Origin: Methanococcus maripaludis
GTDB lineage: Archaea; AGJL01; Methanococci; Methanococcales; Methanococcaceae
NCBI RefSeq assembly: GCF_013760955.1
Contig: NZ_JACDUL010000001.1
Span: 314,340 to 378,339 of the forward strand
DNA length: 64,000 nucleotides
Direction: 5' to 3'
This document shows positions 19,415 to 27,745 of the stretch, piece by piece. Both the position numbers and the translations under genes were made by a program. Position 1 is the first letter of the stretch. Every line of letters begins with the position of its first letter. A model generated the notes under the pieces. The model was not told the origin of the DNA. It saw nothing but the letters and a program-made list of their open reading frames with translations, and ran no database searches.

Positions 19415-20121
19415 TTTTTCACCATTCTGCAAATTAGAAACTGTCCTTTAAATTTCAAAATCTTTGAAATTTTTTCATCATTTTTAAAAAATAAATCTAT
19501 TATTCTTTTTAAAATAAGTTTTGGAAACACCTTGAAGAAAGGATGTAAAAAATAAAATGAGTTTATGTATTCTATTTTAAAATCCTCTGATTCGATACCA
19601 TTAAAATCTGATTTTGAAATTAAATTGTGAGGTATTTTCCATTCCACAAATATTTCATCATTTATTATTGAATCAGAATTTACTACAATAAAATAAGCAT
19701 TTCCATCTGTTTTTAAAACTCTTTTTACCTCAGAAATTGCTTTTTTAAAATCAACGTGCTCTAAAACATTGATACATAAGACCGAGTCAAAAATACCGTC
19801 CTTAAATGGCAGTTTTTCAATATTTGCACAGATTTTATTTTTTTCTATTTTAAATTTTTTTAAAAGATTTAGTGAAAAATCGAGGTAAATTGTATCAAAA
19901 TCTCTTGTTAAGTCGTAAAATGAACCAAATCCGCAACCGCAATCGAGTATTTTAGTATTTTTGCGATTATCAAATAAAGATTTAAAAAAGTCATCTTTTG
20001 AAATTATTTTAAAAATGAGGTTTTCTTCAAACTCCATTAATAGTTTTAAGTAATCAGGATACTTTGAAACATCCCAATTTTCATAGAAATCTTTTACTTC
20101 ATCTGATTTTAATTTATTCAT
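19411..20121 (-). CDS. SAM-dependent methyltransferase, class I
   Basis: Class I methyltransferase. The SAM-binding motif I is ILDCGCGFGSFYDL near residue 54-67, the acidic end of beta-2 is IYLDFS, and motif IV/post-I is CINVLEHVDF near 122. The C-terminal 70 residues are hydrophobic and basic (FYFLHPFFKVFPKLILKR), perhaps membrane-associated or lipid-binding. The ATG overlaps the upstream 96-aa gene by ATGA, and its own stop overlaps pheA, so the three genes are translationally coupled. The substrate cannot be inferred. Confidence 0.8.
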   Translation of the reverse strand: MNKLKSDEVKDFYENWDVSKYPDYLKLLMEFEENLIFKIISKDDFFKSLFDNRKNTKILDCGCGFGSFYDLTRDFDTIYLDFSLNLLKKFKIEKNKICANIEKLPFKDGIFDSVLCINVLEHVDFKKAISEVKRVLKTDGNAYFIVVNSDSIINDEIFVEWKIPHNLISKSDFNGIESEDFKIEYINSFYFLHPFFKVFPKLILKRIIDLFFKNDEKISKILKFKGQFLICRMVKK

Positions 20122-20408
20122 AAAATTTCACATTTAAGGCTGTAAACAATAGTGCCTTCTGGAAATACAGCTATTATCCCTTCCCTAATTTTTGCTAATT
20201 CTTCATCGCTTAATTCTTCATCAACTTCCTTGTCAAGACAAAAACCTGACCTGTAATAACAATCCGGTTCATAAATGGCTGCAAACTCAGGAAATTCTAA
20301 AGACAAAACTTTTAAGTCCTCGCCTAAAAGTTCAACGAGTTTTTGAAGGACCCCCTCAAAATCTATTTCTTCGGGGTTATAAAATACTCCATCTATCATC
20401 ATTTTCAT
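20118..20408 (-). CDS. Uncharacterised small acidic protein, 96 aa
   Basis: I do not recognise the family. The protein is very acidic, with two Cys in a YRSGFC context (about 53-58) and an EELSDEELAKIREG helix (about 64-78). It begins 9 bp after the methanogenesis-marker-2 gene, with SD AAGGGAT, and overlaps the methyltransferase gene by 4 bp. A function connected to these neighbours is plausible but unproven. Confidence 0.7.
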   Translation of the reverse strand: MKMMIDGVFYNPEEIDFEGVLQKLVELLGEDLKVLSLEFPEFAAIYEPDCYYRSGFCLDKEVDEELSDEELAKIREGIIAVFPEGTIVYSLKCEIL

Positions 20409-20417
20409 ACATATCCC

Positions 20418-21389
20418 TTAACAGCCACAGATGTATTCTTTTTCAAAGTCGAAAAACACGGTTTTTTCATTTCCGTCAGTTATCATGAATTTTCTGTCGT
20501 TTTTAACTTCTCCGCAAACTGCAGATGCGATTCCTGCAAATTCGAGTCTTTCAATTAAGTCTTTTGTTTTATCTTCAGGCGCAGTAAATACAAAACCGCT
20601 TCCAGGGTACATTTTAAGCCAGTGATTCAATGGAATATCTTCTGGAACCGGAATTTTACTTACATCCACAACTGCACCTTTTTTTGAAACTTCTAAAAGC
20701 ATTCCCAATGTTCCAAGCCCACCAGGATTACTTATGTCCTTACAGGAGTTTGCAAGATGTTCTTCACCGATTATTTCAAGAACTTTTAACTGGTCTCGAA
20801 CATACTTTTTAGATTTCATTGAAGTAGTATCCCAGTTTAAATTAAATGTTTCGTGAATTTTTCCATCCAAATCGTATGCAAATACAATTTTATCCCCAAC
20901 TTTTGCAGCGTCACTTCTTAAAACATTGTCTCGTTTTACAATTCCCGTAATTGAAATATCTAAAACATTGCACTGTGCATCAGGGTGCGTGTGGCCACCT
21001 ACAACAGGTATTCCAAATTTACTGACTCCTTCTTTAAGACCTTTTAACAAGTCTCTTCCTTTATCGCAGTCTTTTATTCCAATGATATTTGTCATTCCAA
21101 TGGATCTGCCACCCATTGCAGCAATATCATTTGCATTTACCAAAACTGCGCAGTATCCTGCCCAAAATGGATCTGTTTCAAGCAATTTTCCCCAAATCCC
21201 ATCTGCTGCGAGAAGTACTGCGTTTTCATCGTCAATTCCAATTATTGCCGCGTCATCGCCAAAATCTACAACAATATCGAAGTCATAATCTTCTTGAAAA
21301 TTAAAGTTATTGACTACATTTTTGATTTCTTTTTTTCTTGTAACGCCTTCAAAATTTCTGAGTTCATCAGAGAGCTTGCTTAAATCCAT
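20418..21389 (-). CDS. AIR-synthase-like protein, putative methanogenesis marker 2
   Basis: Member of the PurM/ThiL/SelD/HypE superfamily of ATP-binding enzymes. The N-terminal domain has VDFGDDAAIIGIDDE near residue 44-58 and the metal-binding VNANDIAAMGGR near 87-98. GGHTHPDA (about 134) and SNPGGLGTLGMLLE (about 222) are typical of this branch. The sequence fits the group called putative methanogenesis marker protein 2, which occurs in methanogens; its reaction is unknown. ATG 21389 has SD GTGGGCG; the in-frame GTG at 21401 lies inside it. The tight linkage to the 96-aa gene may be informative. Confidence 0.75.
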   Translation of the reverse strand: MDLSKLSDELRNFEGVTRKKEIKNVVNNFNFQEDYDFDIVVDFGDDAAIIGIDDENAVLLAADGIWGKLLETDPFWAGYCAVLVNANDIAAMGGRSIGMTNIIGIKDCDKGRDLLKGLKEGVSKFGIPVVGGHTHPDAQCNVLDISITGIVKRDNVLRSDAAKVGDKIVFAYDLDGKIHETFNLNWDTTSMKSKKYVRDQLKVLEIIGEEHLANSCKDISNPGGLGTLGMLLEVSKKGAVVDVSKIPVPEDIPLNHWLKMYPGSGFVFTAPEDKTKDLIERLEFAGIASAVCGEVKNDRKFMITDGNEKTVFFDFEKEYICGC

Positions 21390-21527
21390 AAAATCGCCCA
21401 CGTGTTCTATAATATCCGAAAAAACTATTTTAATAATAAATAGTAAGTTGATTCTTATAAATAATTTTCCATAAAAATTAAATTTACACCGAATTTCGAA
21501 ATCAAAACTCGGGTTATTTCGTTTATT

Positions 21528-22772
21528 TTAAACTTTATGTTTTTCGTAGGATTCCAATAGCATTTCTATTACTGGAAGTTTTTTACCGGCTAAAAATTCA
21601 ATACATGCACCACCACCAGTGCTTATGTGATCCATTTTTCCAGCTAAACCAACAACCTCAGCAGCTGCTGAGAGGTGGCCCCCACCAATAACTGAAAAGC
21701 CTTTTGAATTTGCAGTGCTTTTTAAAAGTTCTTCGGTTCCCTTTAAGAAATTTTTATTCTCGAAAACTCCGGCAGGGCCGTTTGCAACGATTGTTTTTGC
21801 ATTTTTCAAGATTTCTTCGTATAATTTCACTGTGTTTTCGCCCATGTCGTGAATAGGGTAAGTTATTTCTTCGTTTAAGTCGAGTTCTTTTTCAACCCTT
21901 TCGCCATCAACATTTAATGCTGCATCGATTGGAACCACGATTTTGTCGCCATATTTTGAAATTAACTCTTTTGCAATTTCTATCTGATCGGTATAACCCA
22001 TATCTGCAATTACATTTTCATTTGGCCCGATTTTATAGCCTTTTGCAACTAAAAATATATTTGCAACAACACCACTTGTTAAAACCTGATCAGCGGTTTG
22101 TTTTTCAAGCACATTCTTCAATACTTCAATACTATCGTCAGCTTTTGCACCGCCTAAAGCAAATACACAAGGTCTTTCAGGATTTTTAAGAACTTTTGTA
22201 AGTGTAAATAATTCTTTTTCCATTACCCTTCCACATAACATTGGAATATAGTACGAAAGTCCGACAAGAGAAGGTTGAGCTCTGTGAGCTGCTGCAAATG
22301 CATCGTTAACAAAATAATCGAAAAAAGGATGTAATTTCTTAATCATAACTGTTTTAGCCTGTTTTTCTGGAGTAATTTCTTCCCAAGACTTCCAGTCAGA
22401 TAAAACTTCTTCAGCAAGAAGCCTTACATTTTCGAGGAGTATTATTTCCCCATTGTCCATTGCAAGAATTGCTTCACGTGCCGACGCACAAATTAATCCA
22501 TCTACGTGTGTAACGTCCATTTTTAATACTTCAGAGAGTTTTTTTGCATGCGCTTCGAGTGTTGTGAAGTCTTTTTTTCCAGGTCTGCTCTGGTGTGCTA
22601 AAATAACTACCTTTGCCCCTTTTTCAGAAAGAGCTTTTATTGTATCGTAGCAGGCGTTAATCCTTGTGTCATCTAAAATATCTCCGGTATTAACATCAAT
22701 AGGGCTATTAATGTCAACTCTCAATGCAACCGTTTTTCCTTCCAATTCAAAGTCGTCAAGAGTTAAAAACAT
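21528..22772 (-). CDS. pgk: Phosphoglycerate kinase
   Basis: Reversible transfer of phosphate between 1,3-bisphosphoglycerate and ADP. In this autotroph it works mainly in the gluconeogenic direction. N-terminal substrate motif [11 protein letters not shown] (about 15-25); HQSRPGKKD near 62; [14 protein letters not shown] near 202; C-terminal nucleotide/hinge motif [10 protein letters not shown] near 364. Length 414 aa is typical for archaea. ATG 22772 follows GGAGGAATAATA; the longer in-frame start lacks this. Probably monocistronic. Confidence 0.96.
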   Translation of the reverse strand: MFLTLDDFELEGKTVALRVDINSPIDVNTGDILDDTRINACYDTIKALSEKGAKVVILAHQSRPGKKDFTTLEAHAKKLSEVLKMDVTHVDGLICASAREAILAMDNGEIILLENVRLLAEEVLSDWKSWEEITPEKQAKTVMIKKLHPFFDYFVNDAFAAAHRAQPSLVGLSYYIPMLCGRVMEKELFTLTKVLKNPERPCVFALGGAKADDSIEVLKNVLEKQTADQVLTSGVVANIFLVAKGYKIGPNENVIADMGYTDQIEIAKELISKYGDKIVVPIDAALNVDGERVEKELDLNEEITYPIHDMGENTVKLYEEILKNAKTIVANGPAGVFENKNFLKGTEELLKSTANSKGFSVIGGGHLSAAAEVVGLAGKMDHISTGGGACIEFLAGKKLPVIEMLLESYEKHKV

Positions 22773-23146
22773 TATTATTCCTCCGTTTTTTCGTGGTTTG
22801 ATTAAATTCATCTATTTAACAATAACATTCGAAATGGGTACTATATAATAAATCTTTAATTTAATGTTATTTTGTAAAAGAATTATTTGAATTAGTATTT
22901 ATAAATTAATACATGTTTTTTCAAAAATATTGTTTGTTTATTCAAAATTGCTGGCCCAATTATTCAAAAACTGCCCTTTAAACAGTATTTTAATCTTTTA
23001 TGTAGTTTTTGATTATGTTATAATACTTGAAAAGTCTAAAATTTAATAAAATAGAAAAATTTAATCAAAAAAGATAAATAACTTCATTAGATAAATGTAT
23101 TATAAATCCATGTATTCAGGCACATAAGCCACGGCGGAGGAATAAC
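22773..23146. promoter_or_regulatory. Divergent promoter region between pgk and sepF
   Basis: No gene is supported in these 374 bases. A TATA-like TTATTATATAG (22838-22849, minus strand) serves pgk. TATAAATCC (23100-23108, plus) serves sepF and predicts a short leader ending in GGCGGAGGAATAAC. The middle holds long A/T runs and no clear hairpin. Confidence 0.45.
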
Positions 23147-23599
23147 ATGTTTAAAAAAATCAAAAGAATATTTGTGGGAAATAAAGAGTTGCCAACCCAA
23201 GTTCCAGTACACGAAGAAGAATACGTTGTAATTGGTCAGGAATATTCAGCATACGAAATCAAAGAGTCTGAAAAAATACCTATAACCCAGGAAACTTCCG
23301 AAAACAAAGTGCAAGTCATAAAACACAAAATTTACCCCAGGGTTCTTACAACAAGAATTAAATCGCCAGAAGACTTTGAATACATTAAAAATATCGTAGA
23401 ACACGATGTTATTGTAATTAACCTTGAAGAAGTTCCGATAGAAGCAATTATTAAAGAATTTAACGATTTCAAAAAATATCTCGAAACACTAGACTACAGC
23501 CTAGGAAGAGTTGGAGAAAACACGATTCTTGCAATTAAATCAGACGTTGAAGTAGACAAATACGTATCAGAAGAACCTGTTCACGAAGTCGAAGAATAG
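23147..23599 (+). CDS. sepF: SepF-like cell division protein (DUF552)
   Basis: Archaeal SepF anchors FtsZ to the membrane. Residues 1-12 (MFKKIKRIFVGN) form a short amphipathic basic helix suited to membrane binding. A flexible linker follows to about residue 60. The SepF core is about 62-142, with PRVLTTRIKSPEDFEYIKN and the central strand DVIVINLEEV. The length, 150 aa, matches archaeal SepF. Strong SD GGAGGAATAAC. The next gene's SD overlaps its stop, so the two form an operon. Confidence 0.88.
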   Translation: MFKKIKRIFVGNKELPTQVPVHEEEYVVIGQEYSAYEIKESEKIPITQETSENKVQVIKHKIYPRVLTTRIKSPEDFEYIKNIVEHDVIVINLEEVPIEAIIKEFNDFKKYLETLDYSLGRVGENTILAIKSDVEVDKYVSEEPVHEVEE

Positions 23600-23607
23600 G
23601 TGAAAAT

Positions 23608-24153
23608 ATAATAATAGCAATTACTGGAACTCCCGGAGTTGGAAAGTCGACTGTATCAAACCTCCTCTTTGAAAAATTAAAATCTGGCGGTAAAGATATC
23701 GCTTGCATAAATATTACTGAAGTGGTTTCTAAGAACGGACTTTATCTGGAAAAGGATATCGAAATGGATTCCTATGTTGTCGATTTTGATAAATTAAATA
23801 AATATATTCAGTCAGTTGGAACCGAAGATTTAATACTGGATGGACACGTCAGCCATTACTTAAATCCGGATTATATCATTGTACTTAGAGCAAATCCACT
23901 ACTGATTAAAAATCGGCTGGAATCTCGAAATTATAGTTCTGAAAAAGTAAAGGAAAATGTTGAAGCCGAACTTCTGGACGTTTGTTTAGTGGAATCTATT
24001 GAAAAAAACGATGAATCAAAGATTTTTGAGATAGATTGTAGTGAAAAAGATCCGGAAAAGATAGTAAATGAAATATTAATGTTTTTAGACTTGAAAAATC
24101 CAGAATATGGAAACATAAGCTGGCTTGAAGATTATTTCTATCTTATTGAATAA
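23608..24153 (+). CDS. Adenylate-kinase-like NTPase (Fap7/AK6 type) with ATA start
   Basis: A small P-loop kinase-like ATPase. Walker A GTPGVGKST lies at residues 7-15 if translation starts at the ATA at 23608; further family features are VSKNGLYLEKDIEMDSY and DGHVSHYLNPDYIIVL. The homologous Fap7/AK6 proteins aid small-subunit ribosome maturation and show adenylate kinase activity. No ATG, GTG or TTG in this frame precedes the Walker motif: the first is at 23722, after it, and an in-frame TGA stands at 23548. An SD (GGTG at 23599-23602) is followed after exactly 5 nt by ATA, the spacing used throughout this window. Predicted length 181 aa. Confidence 0.82.
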   Translation: MIIAITGTPGVGKSTVSNLLFEKLKSGGKDIACINITEVVSKNGLYLEKDIEMDSYVVDFDKLNKYIQSVGTEDLILDGHVSHYLNPDYIIVLRANPLLIKNRLESRNYSSEKVKENVEAELLDVCLVESIEKNDESKIFEIDCSEKDPEKIVNEILMFLDLKNPEYGNISWLEDYFYLIE

Positions 24154-24159
24154 CTTTTT

Positions 24160-25356
24160 TTAAATTTTTAAAAAATACAGAATCGTGGGGAATATCAAAA
24201 CACCCATCATGTTCGATAGATTTACTCGTTTTTTAACGCATAATATCCCGATTGAAATTGATACAAGATATATTACTATATGGTATACCATGTAAGTTTT
24301 AAACGAAAGAATTATCATCAAAATCGTGCAGAAAACTATCAAAACTTTTGAAATCTGCCCATAATCAAATTTATTAATGTTTTGTAAAAAATACTTTGAA
24401 ACTACAGTTAAAATTAAAAAAGAAAGGCCTGTTGCAATAGTTACATTTGCAAAAAGTTCTGAAGTTACATATTCGATTTTTAAGCTTTTTATTGCTTCTG
24501 AAACTCCGCTTCTTCCCGTTCCAATCATCATAATTGCCAGAATTGAAAAAAGTTCGTTAGATAGAGTTATCGAACCTTGTGAAATTATGAAATTTTCGAG
24601 ATTTTCTTCTTTTATTAATTTACTTAAAAAATAATTCATCTGTGCTCCACCGGTTGCAGGAATAAATATCCTCAAAAATCCTCCAAACGTTCCAAAAATT
24701 GCAGATTTTAAGTATGAAAATTTTATTTCTGGAAAACTGATGAACTGGCTCCCGAGTTCTTTTTTATTTAAATTTTCAAACAAAAGCGGAATTCCAAACA
24801 TTCCTGTAAAAATTACAGTCAAAGAATAATCAAAAGATGGATTTTTGTAAAATACAATAATTCCCAAAATTCCGGAAAATAAAATTATCAAAGTAGTCCA
24901 TACTCGACTTTTCGAAAAAATAATCGAAATTACCATGAATAATATTAAGATATATGGAATAAATGGTTTTAAATTTGAATAAAAACTGTAAAAATCAATA
25001 TTTATTGTTGAAATTATCATAAATATCAATATTGAAAATATTATTCCAAAAAATGCTCCAAATCCTGCCAAAACTACTGCTTCGTAGCCTCGCCCCAAAA
25101 TCGTTAAATTATGCATTGGAACTGCTGCCACCGCAGATTCATCGTCTGGAACTCCGATAAACGCAGAAGTAATGTAATTTAAAAAGTAGTGCGAAATTAA
25201 AAGTCCTATTAAAAAACTGAAATAATTACTGCTTCCAAAATATGGAAATAAAACTATTGAAATTGGAATAATCGTATTTGGGTGAATTCCAGGAATTAAT
25301 CCAGTAATTGTTCCAGTAACTGTTCCAAAAATTAAAAAAAGTAAATTTTGAATCAT
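24160..25356 (-). CDS. TctA-like polytopic membrane protein (DUF112, archaeal type)
   Basis: About ten to twelve transmembrane helices in 398 aa. The N-terminus GTVTGTITGLIPGIHPNT (about 12-29) is the conserved glycine-rich motif of the TctA/DUF112 family. A second such motif (FGTFGGFLRIFIPATGG, about 220-236) marks the internal duplication. Bacterial TctA takes up tricarboxylates with a periplasmic TctC and a small TctB. Neither is seen here, so the archaeal protein probably has another job. ATG follows the TAA of the OB-fold gene directly, with the SD AAGGGAT inside that gene, so they are cotranslated. Confidence 0.8.
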   Translation of the reverse strand: MIQNLLFLIFGTVTGTITGLIPGIHPNTIIPISIVLFPYFGSSNYFSFLIGLLISHYFLNYITSAFIGVPDDESAVAAVPMHNLTILGRGYEAVVLAGFGAFFGIIFSILIFMIISTINIDFYSFYSNLKPFIPYILILFMVISIIFSKSRVWTTLIILFSGILGIIVFYKNPSFDYSLTVIFTGMFGIPLLFENLNKKELGSQFISFPEIKFSYLKSAIFGTFGGFLRIFIPATGGAQMNYFLSKLIKEENLENFIISQGSITLSNELFSILAIMMIGTGRSGVSEAIKSLKIEYVTSELFANVTIATGLSFLILTVVSKYFLQNINKFDYGQISKVLIVFCTILMIILSFKTYMVYHIVIYLVSISIGILCVKKRVNLSNMMGVLIFPTILYFLKI

Positions 25357-25968
25357 TTAATCCCTTTTTTCACAGTAGCTACATAGTTCATATCCTAAAT
25401 CTACTGCATCTTCTTCGGTTTTAAAATAGATTTTTTCAACTATTTTAGAACCATATGGACAATCTTCAAAATTGTGGTACACTTCACTGTTTTTTGATGC
25501 GTAGTAGTTAGTTTTGGATTTTGAAAGAAATATATCTCGTTTAAAATTTACTTTTTCAACTAATTCGAAATCGTTTGAATCATCTAAAACTAATTCATAA
25601 AGTCCGTTGTAAATTTGAATTTTTCCAGTTACTTCAACAATATCTCCTTCTTTTATTCTTGGAGTTGTTTTTAATATAATTTCTAAAAATTCATCAGATA
25701 TATCGTCTGGAACATAAAGCAAAAGGTCCCCTGCGGTTTCATCCATCAATTTTATGGATTTTATTCCCGTAATTTCGAGATATTCATTCGTTTTTACATC
25801 TAATTTCTGTATTTTAGCAGTTATTTTTACATAATTCCCGTCATTTAAATCAGATATGTGTTTTTCTTCTGGATCTATATTATATGTTGATAAAAAAGAA
25901 ATTCCAAGAACTACGCATAATATACAAGAAAATACTATTTTTTTATCATTTAAAACTAAAGACGACAA
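25357..25968 (-). CDS. Membrane-anchored OB-fold protein with Ada-type zinc motif
   Basis: Residues 10-28 form one hydrophobic segment (signal anchor). Residues 45-135 look like an OB-fold of the nucleic-acid-binding type (VKITAKIQKLD, GDIVEVTGKIQIYNGLYELV). The C-terminal 50 residues (YYASKNSEVYHNFEDCPYGS to LCSYC) resemble the zinc-binding domain of Ada. TTG 25968 follows GAGGGGTATA. If exported, the globular part lies outside the cell. The gene is directly coupled to the TctA-like gene. I do not know a function for this arrangement. Confidence 0.72.
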   Translation of the reverse strand: MSSLVLNDKKIVFSCILCVVLGISFLSTYNIDPEEKHISDLNDGNYVKITAKIQKLDVKTNEYLEITGIKSIKLMDETAGDLLLYVPDDISDEFLEIILKTTPRIKEGDIVEVTGKIQIYNGLYELVLDDSNDFELVEKVNFKRDIFLSKSKTNYYASKNSEVYHNFEDCPYGSKIVEKIYFKTEEDAVDLGYELCSYCEKRD

Positions 25969-26175
25969 TATACCCCTCTTTTAATTATGTCCTCAATTAT
26001 ATAACAATATATTCATATTTAAATCTGTATAAGTTTTCTAAATTAGTAGAATATTATTAACTTATCTAATAAATAATTATAAATAATGTATTAAGCAGAA
26101 AAGAGTATGCTTGGACAATGTTCCTATTAAAATATCTAATATAAAACATCATATTAAAGAAATAGGGGTGACTAA

Positions 26176-26631
26176 ATGAAAGTTTCACCATTGCAGACTG
26201 GCCTTATAGCAGGTTTTTCCGCAATACTCTTAGAAGTTATCTTTAAAGTAAGTCCGCCTCCAGCATACGGACTCTGTGTTGCATGTCACACGAGAGACCT
26301 CGTAAACTGGATTGTAAATAGCGTTGCTGGAACCGCATTAGGAATGGCTCCTGTATCAAAATTATTCCCTTTGTTAACTGTTGTTGGTTTACTAATCGGT
26401 GCACTAATCGGTGCAATTGTTCATAAAGATTTCAAAATTAGAAAAACCCATAATTTGGTTACTGGATTCATTCTTGGATTTTTAGTACTGAATTTTGCAC
26501 TTTTAATGGGCGGTTGCCCAGTTAGAATGGGTTTAAGAACTGCTTACGGAGATTTATTTGGTTTACTCGGTATTTTAGGTATCGCTGCCGGAGTAATCGT
26601 TTCTACTGAAGTATATCTAAAAAAGGCATAA
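26176..26631 (+). CDS. YeeE/YedE family membrane protein, first half
   Basis: About four transmembrane helices; one half of the YeeE/YedE (sulfur transport, PF04143-type) fold. Conserved cysteines lie in YGLCVACHTRD (about residue 32-42) and LMGGCPVRMG (about 114-123); related cysteines handle thiosulfate in the bacterial transporter TsuA. SD GGTG, then ACTAA, then ATG. The second half is encoded by the next gene. YedE relatives have been linked to selenium as well as sulfur, and M. maripaludis is known to make selenoproteins. The substrate here is inference. Confidence 0.8.
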   Translation: MKVSPLQTGLIAGFSAILLEVIFKVSPPPAYGLCVACHTRDLVNWIVNSVAGTALGMAPVSKLFPLLTVVGLLIGALIGAIVHKDFKIRKTHNLVTGFILGFLVLNFALLMGGCPVRMGLRTAYGDLFGLLGILGIAAGVIVSTEVYLKKA

Positions 26632-26652
26632 TTAAGGAAAAAAGGTGAAATG

Positions 26653-27123
26653 ATGAGTTACGTACCTGCAATTGCCACTTTGGCATTTGGTATTCTCTTA
26701 GGATACTTAGGACAGAGATCATCAATGTGCTTTTGTGGGGGAATCAGGGATTACTACCTCATGAAAGATACATGGTTAGTTAAAGGTTTATTCGGATTTG
26801 TCGGAGGAGCCTTAATCGGTTCAATTATATTCAATGTTATTGGAATGCTTCCATTATTCCCATGGATAGCAACAAAAGGACTCACAGCAATTGGTGGAGA
26901 TGCTGCAGGAAGCCTCGGCTTTGGTGCACACTTCATTGTTACAATCATTGGTGGTTTCGGAGTTGGATTTTTATCCGTTATTCAAGGCGGATGTCCATTT
27001 AGAAACTACGTAATGGCTGGAGAAGGAAACCAAACTGCTATGGCATACGTAGTTGGTTTAGCAGTTGGTGCAATAGTATTCCACCAGTGGGTATTACCAT
27101 TTGTTGGATCAATCCTAGCATAA
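26653..27123 (+). CDS. YeeE/YedE family membrane protein, second half
   Basis: About four helices; complementary half of the transporter, with RSSMCFCGGIRDYYL (about 20-34) and IQGGCPFRNYVMAGEG (about 113-128). The GGCP(V/F)R motif occurs once in each half, as expected from the internal duplication of full-length YedE. The tandem ATGs are at 26650 and 26653; the second has the 5-nt SD spacing. It lies 21 bp after the first half, so a heterodimer is likely. Confidence 0.8.
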   Translation: MSYVPAIATLAFGILLGYLGQRSSMCFCGGIRDYYLMKDTWLVKGLFGFVGGALIGSIIFNVIGMLPLFPWIATKGLTAIGGDAAGSLGFGAHFIVTIIGGFGVGFLSVIQGGCPFRNYVMAGEGNQTAMAYVVGLAVGAIVFHQWVLPFVGSILA

Positions 27124-27184
27124 GCAGTAAATATAATTAATTTCTACTATTTTTTTGAAAAATTAGTTCAATTTGGTGGCAGTT

Positions 27185-27745
27185 ATGTCTTCGATTTTCA
27201 GTAAATTAAACACAATTCTAAATCCTAAAAAAGAAGAAAAAAAGGGAAATGGCTTAATATTATTTAAAAATGTAAAAGAAGCCATATCCGCAGAAAGAAT
27301 TTTAAAAAACTATTCTGTAAAAGTTGTAGCTCCGCCTCAGGAAATTCGAGAAGGTTGTGACTTGGCAGTCGAATACGACCTCGTGGAAGAAATGGGAATC
27401 AAAAGGGAGCTTGAAAATAACAATTTAAAAGCTGTTAAATTCATATCGTTGGATGATACTTCAATGGAACCGCTAAGTCTTGTAAAAGTAAAAGAAATCG
27501 ATGGATTTATACTTGTAAGATCAGGAAACATGAAAATTACAATCGATAAGGTTGGAAATATTGTAAATGTATCTGGAGGGGGCTGTCCCGATGTACCTTA
27601 TTTAAATCTAAAATTAAAGGGAAAAAACATACTCGAAATACCTGAAGAGGATTGTCCAAAAAATTTAGGGTACACATTATGTGCATATACACTCAATAAA
27701 GCTTTTGAAAAGGCGAAAACAATTGCGTTAGAGGGTACAAAATGA
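27185..27745 (+). CDS. DUF3343-containing protein, putative S/Se carrier
   Basis: Residues about 20-85 match the DUF3343 pattern: ILFKNVKEAISAERILK, then VVAPPQEIREGCDLAVEY with one conserved Cys. Residues 95-186 form a second, unrecognised part with cysteines in SGGGCPDVPY, PEEDCPKNLG and TLCAYT. DUF3343 proteins recur beside YedE, YedF and selenium genes in bacteria, so sulfur or selenium relay is a reasonable guess. ATG 27185 follows TTGGTGG. The stop overlaps the next start by ATGA, giving tight coupling. Confidence 0.68.
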   Translation: MSSIFSKLNTILNPKKEEKKGNGLILFKNVKEAISAERILKNYSVKVVAPPQEIREGCDLAVEYDLVEEMGIKRELENNNLKAVKFISLDDTSMEPLSLVKVKEIDGFILVRSGNMKITIDKVGNIVNVSGGGCPDVPYLNLKLKGKNILEIPEEDCPKNLGYTLCAYTLNKAFEKAKTIALEGTK

